DNA of 5,738 bases from Deltaproteobacteria bacterium (GTDB lineage Bacteria > Desulfobacterota_B > Binatia > UBA9968): assembly GCA_027297485.1 (NCBI GenBank), contig JAPUHZ010000197.1, positions 1-5,738 on the forward strand, in the 5' to 3' direction. Position numbers and translations under genes: made by a program. Shown piece after piece: positions 5,673-5,738 of the stretch (the first letter of the stretch is position 1; each line of letters opens with the position of its first letter). The notes under the pieces were generated by a model. The model was not told where the DNA came from. It saw only the letters and a list, made by a program, of their open reading frames with translations, and did no database searches.

Positions 5673-5738
5673 TGGTCTCTCCCTGATTACCAATAAAGTC
5701 CTCTGGCCTAAAGTAAGACTCAATTAAAGCGTCGATTA

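Overview
The window is a compact block of bacterial housekeeping genes, all on the + strand. Six protein genes (positions 84-4942) are followed by four tRNA genes (5102-5585) and a short gene-free tail. Gene content and protein style suggest a Gram-negative bacterium of the Desulfobacterota/deltaproteobacterial kind or a related phylum. The signs are the yggS-yggT pair, a YhaM-like OB-fold/HD nuclease, the rph-rdgB pair, and a Pro-Arg-His-Lys tRNA cluster with encoded CCA ends. This placement rests on recognition by eye, not on a search.

Region 1 (84-2073) holds yggS (PLP homeostasis protein), yggT (small membrane protein) and a YhaM-type 3'-5' exoribonuclease. The genes are only 10 and 3 bases apart, and the ribosome site of the third lies inside the end of yggT, so they look like one transcript. 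Region 2 (2074-2144) is a short AT-rich gap with small inverted repeats. It leads into an NAD(P)-dependent aldehyde dehydrogenase (2145-3557), the one metabolic gene in the block. Region 3 (3567-4942) is rph (RNase PH, tRNA 3' trimming) and rdgB (XTP/dITP pyrophosphatase), 9 and 11 bases from their upstream neighbours. Four of the six genes appear to start with GTG or TTG.

Region 4 (4943-5738) holds a probable promoter and the genes for tRNA-Pro(TGG), tRNA-Arg(TCT), tRNA-His(GTG) and tRNA-Lys(CTT). The spacers carry inverted repeats, including a similar small hairpin just before both tRNA-Pro and tRNA-Arg. After tRNA-Lys, three TGTCCG copies lie exactly 11 bases apart. This is a candidate protein-binding array and may mark the edge of an element integrated at the tRNA; the window ends before this can be settled.

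Functionally the block joins RNA maturation and decay (YhaM-like nuclease, RNase PH, tRNAs), nucleotide-pool cleaning (RdgB) and cofactor balance (YggS). I see no clear new defence, mobile or biosynthetic system. The least explained parts are the region after tRNA-Lys, the tRNA leader hairpins, and the placement of the aldehyde dehydrogenase.
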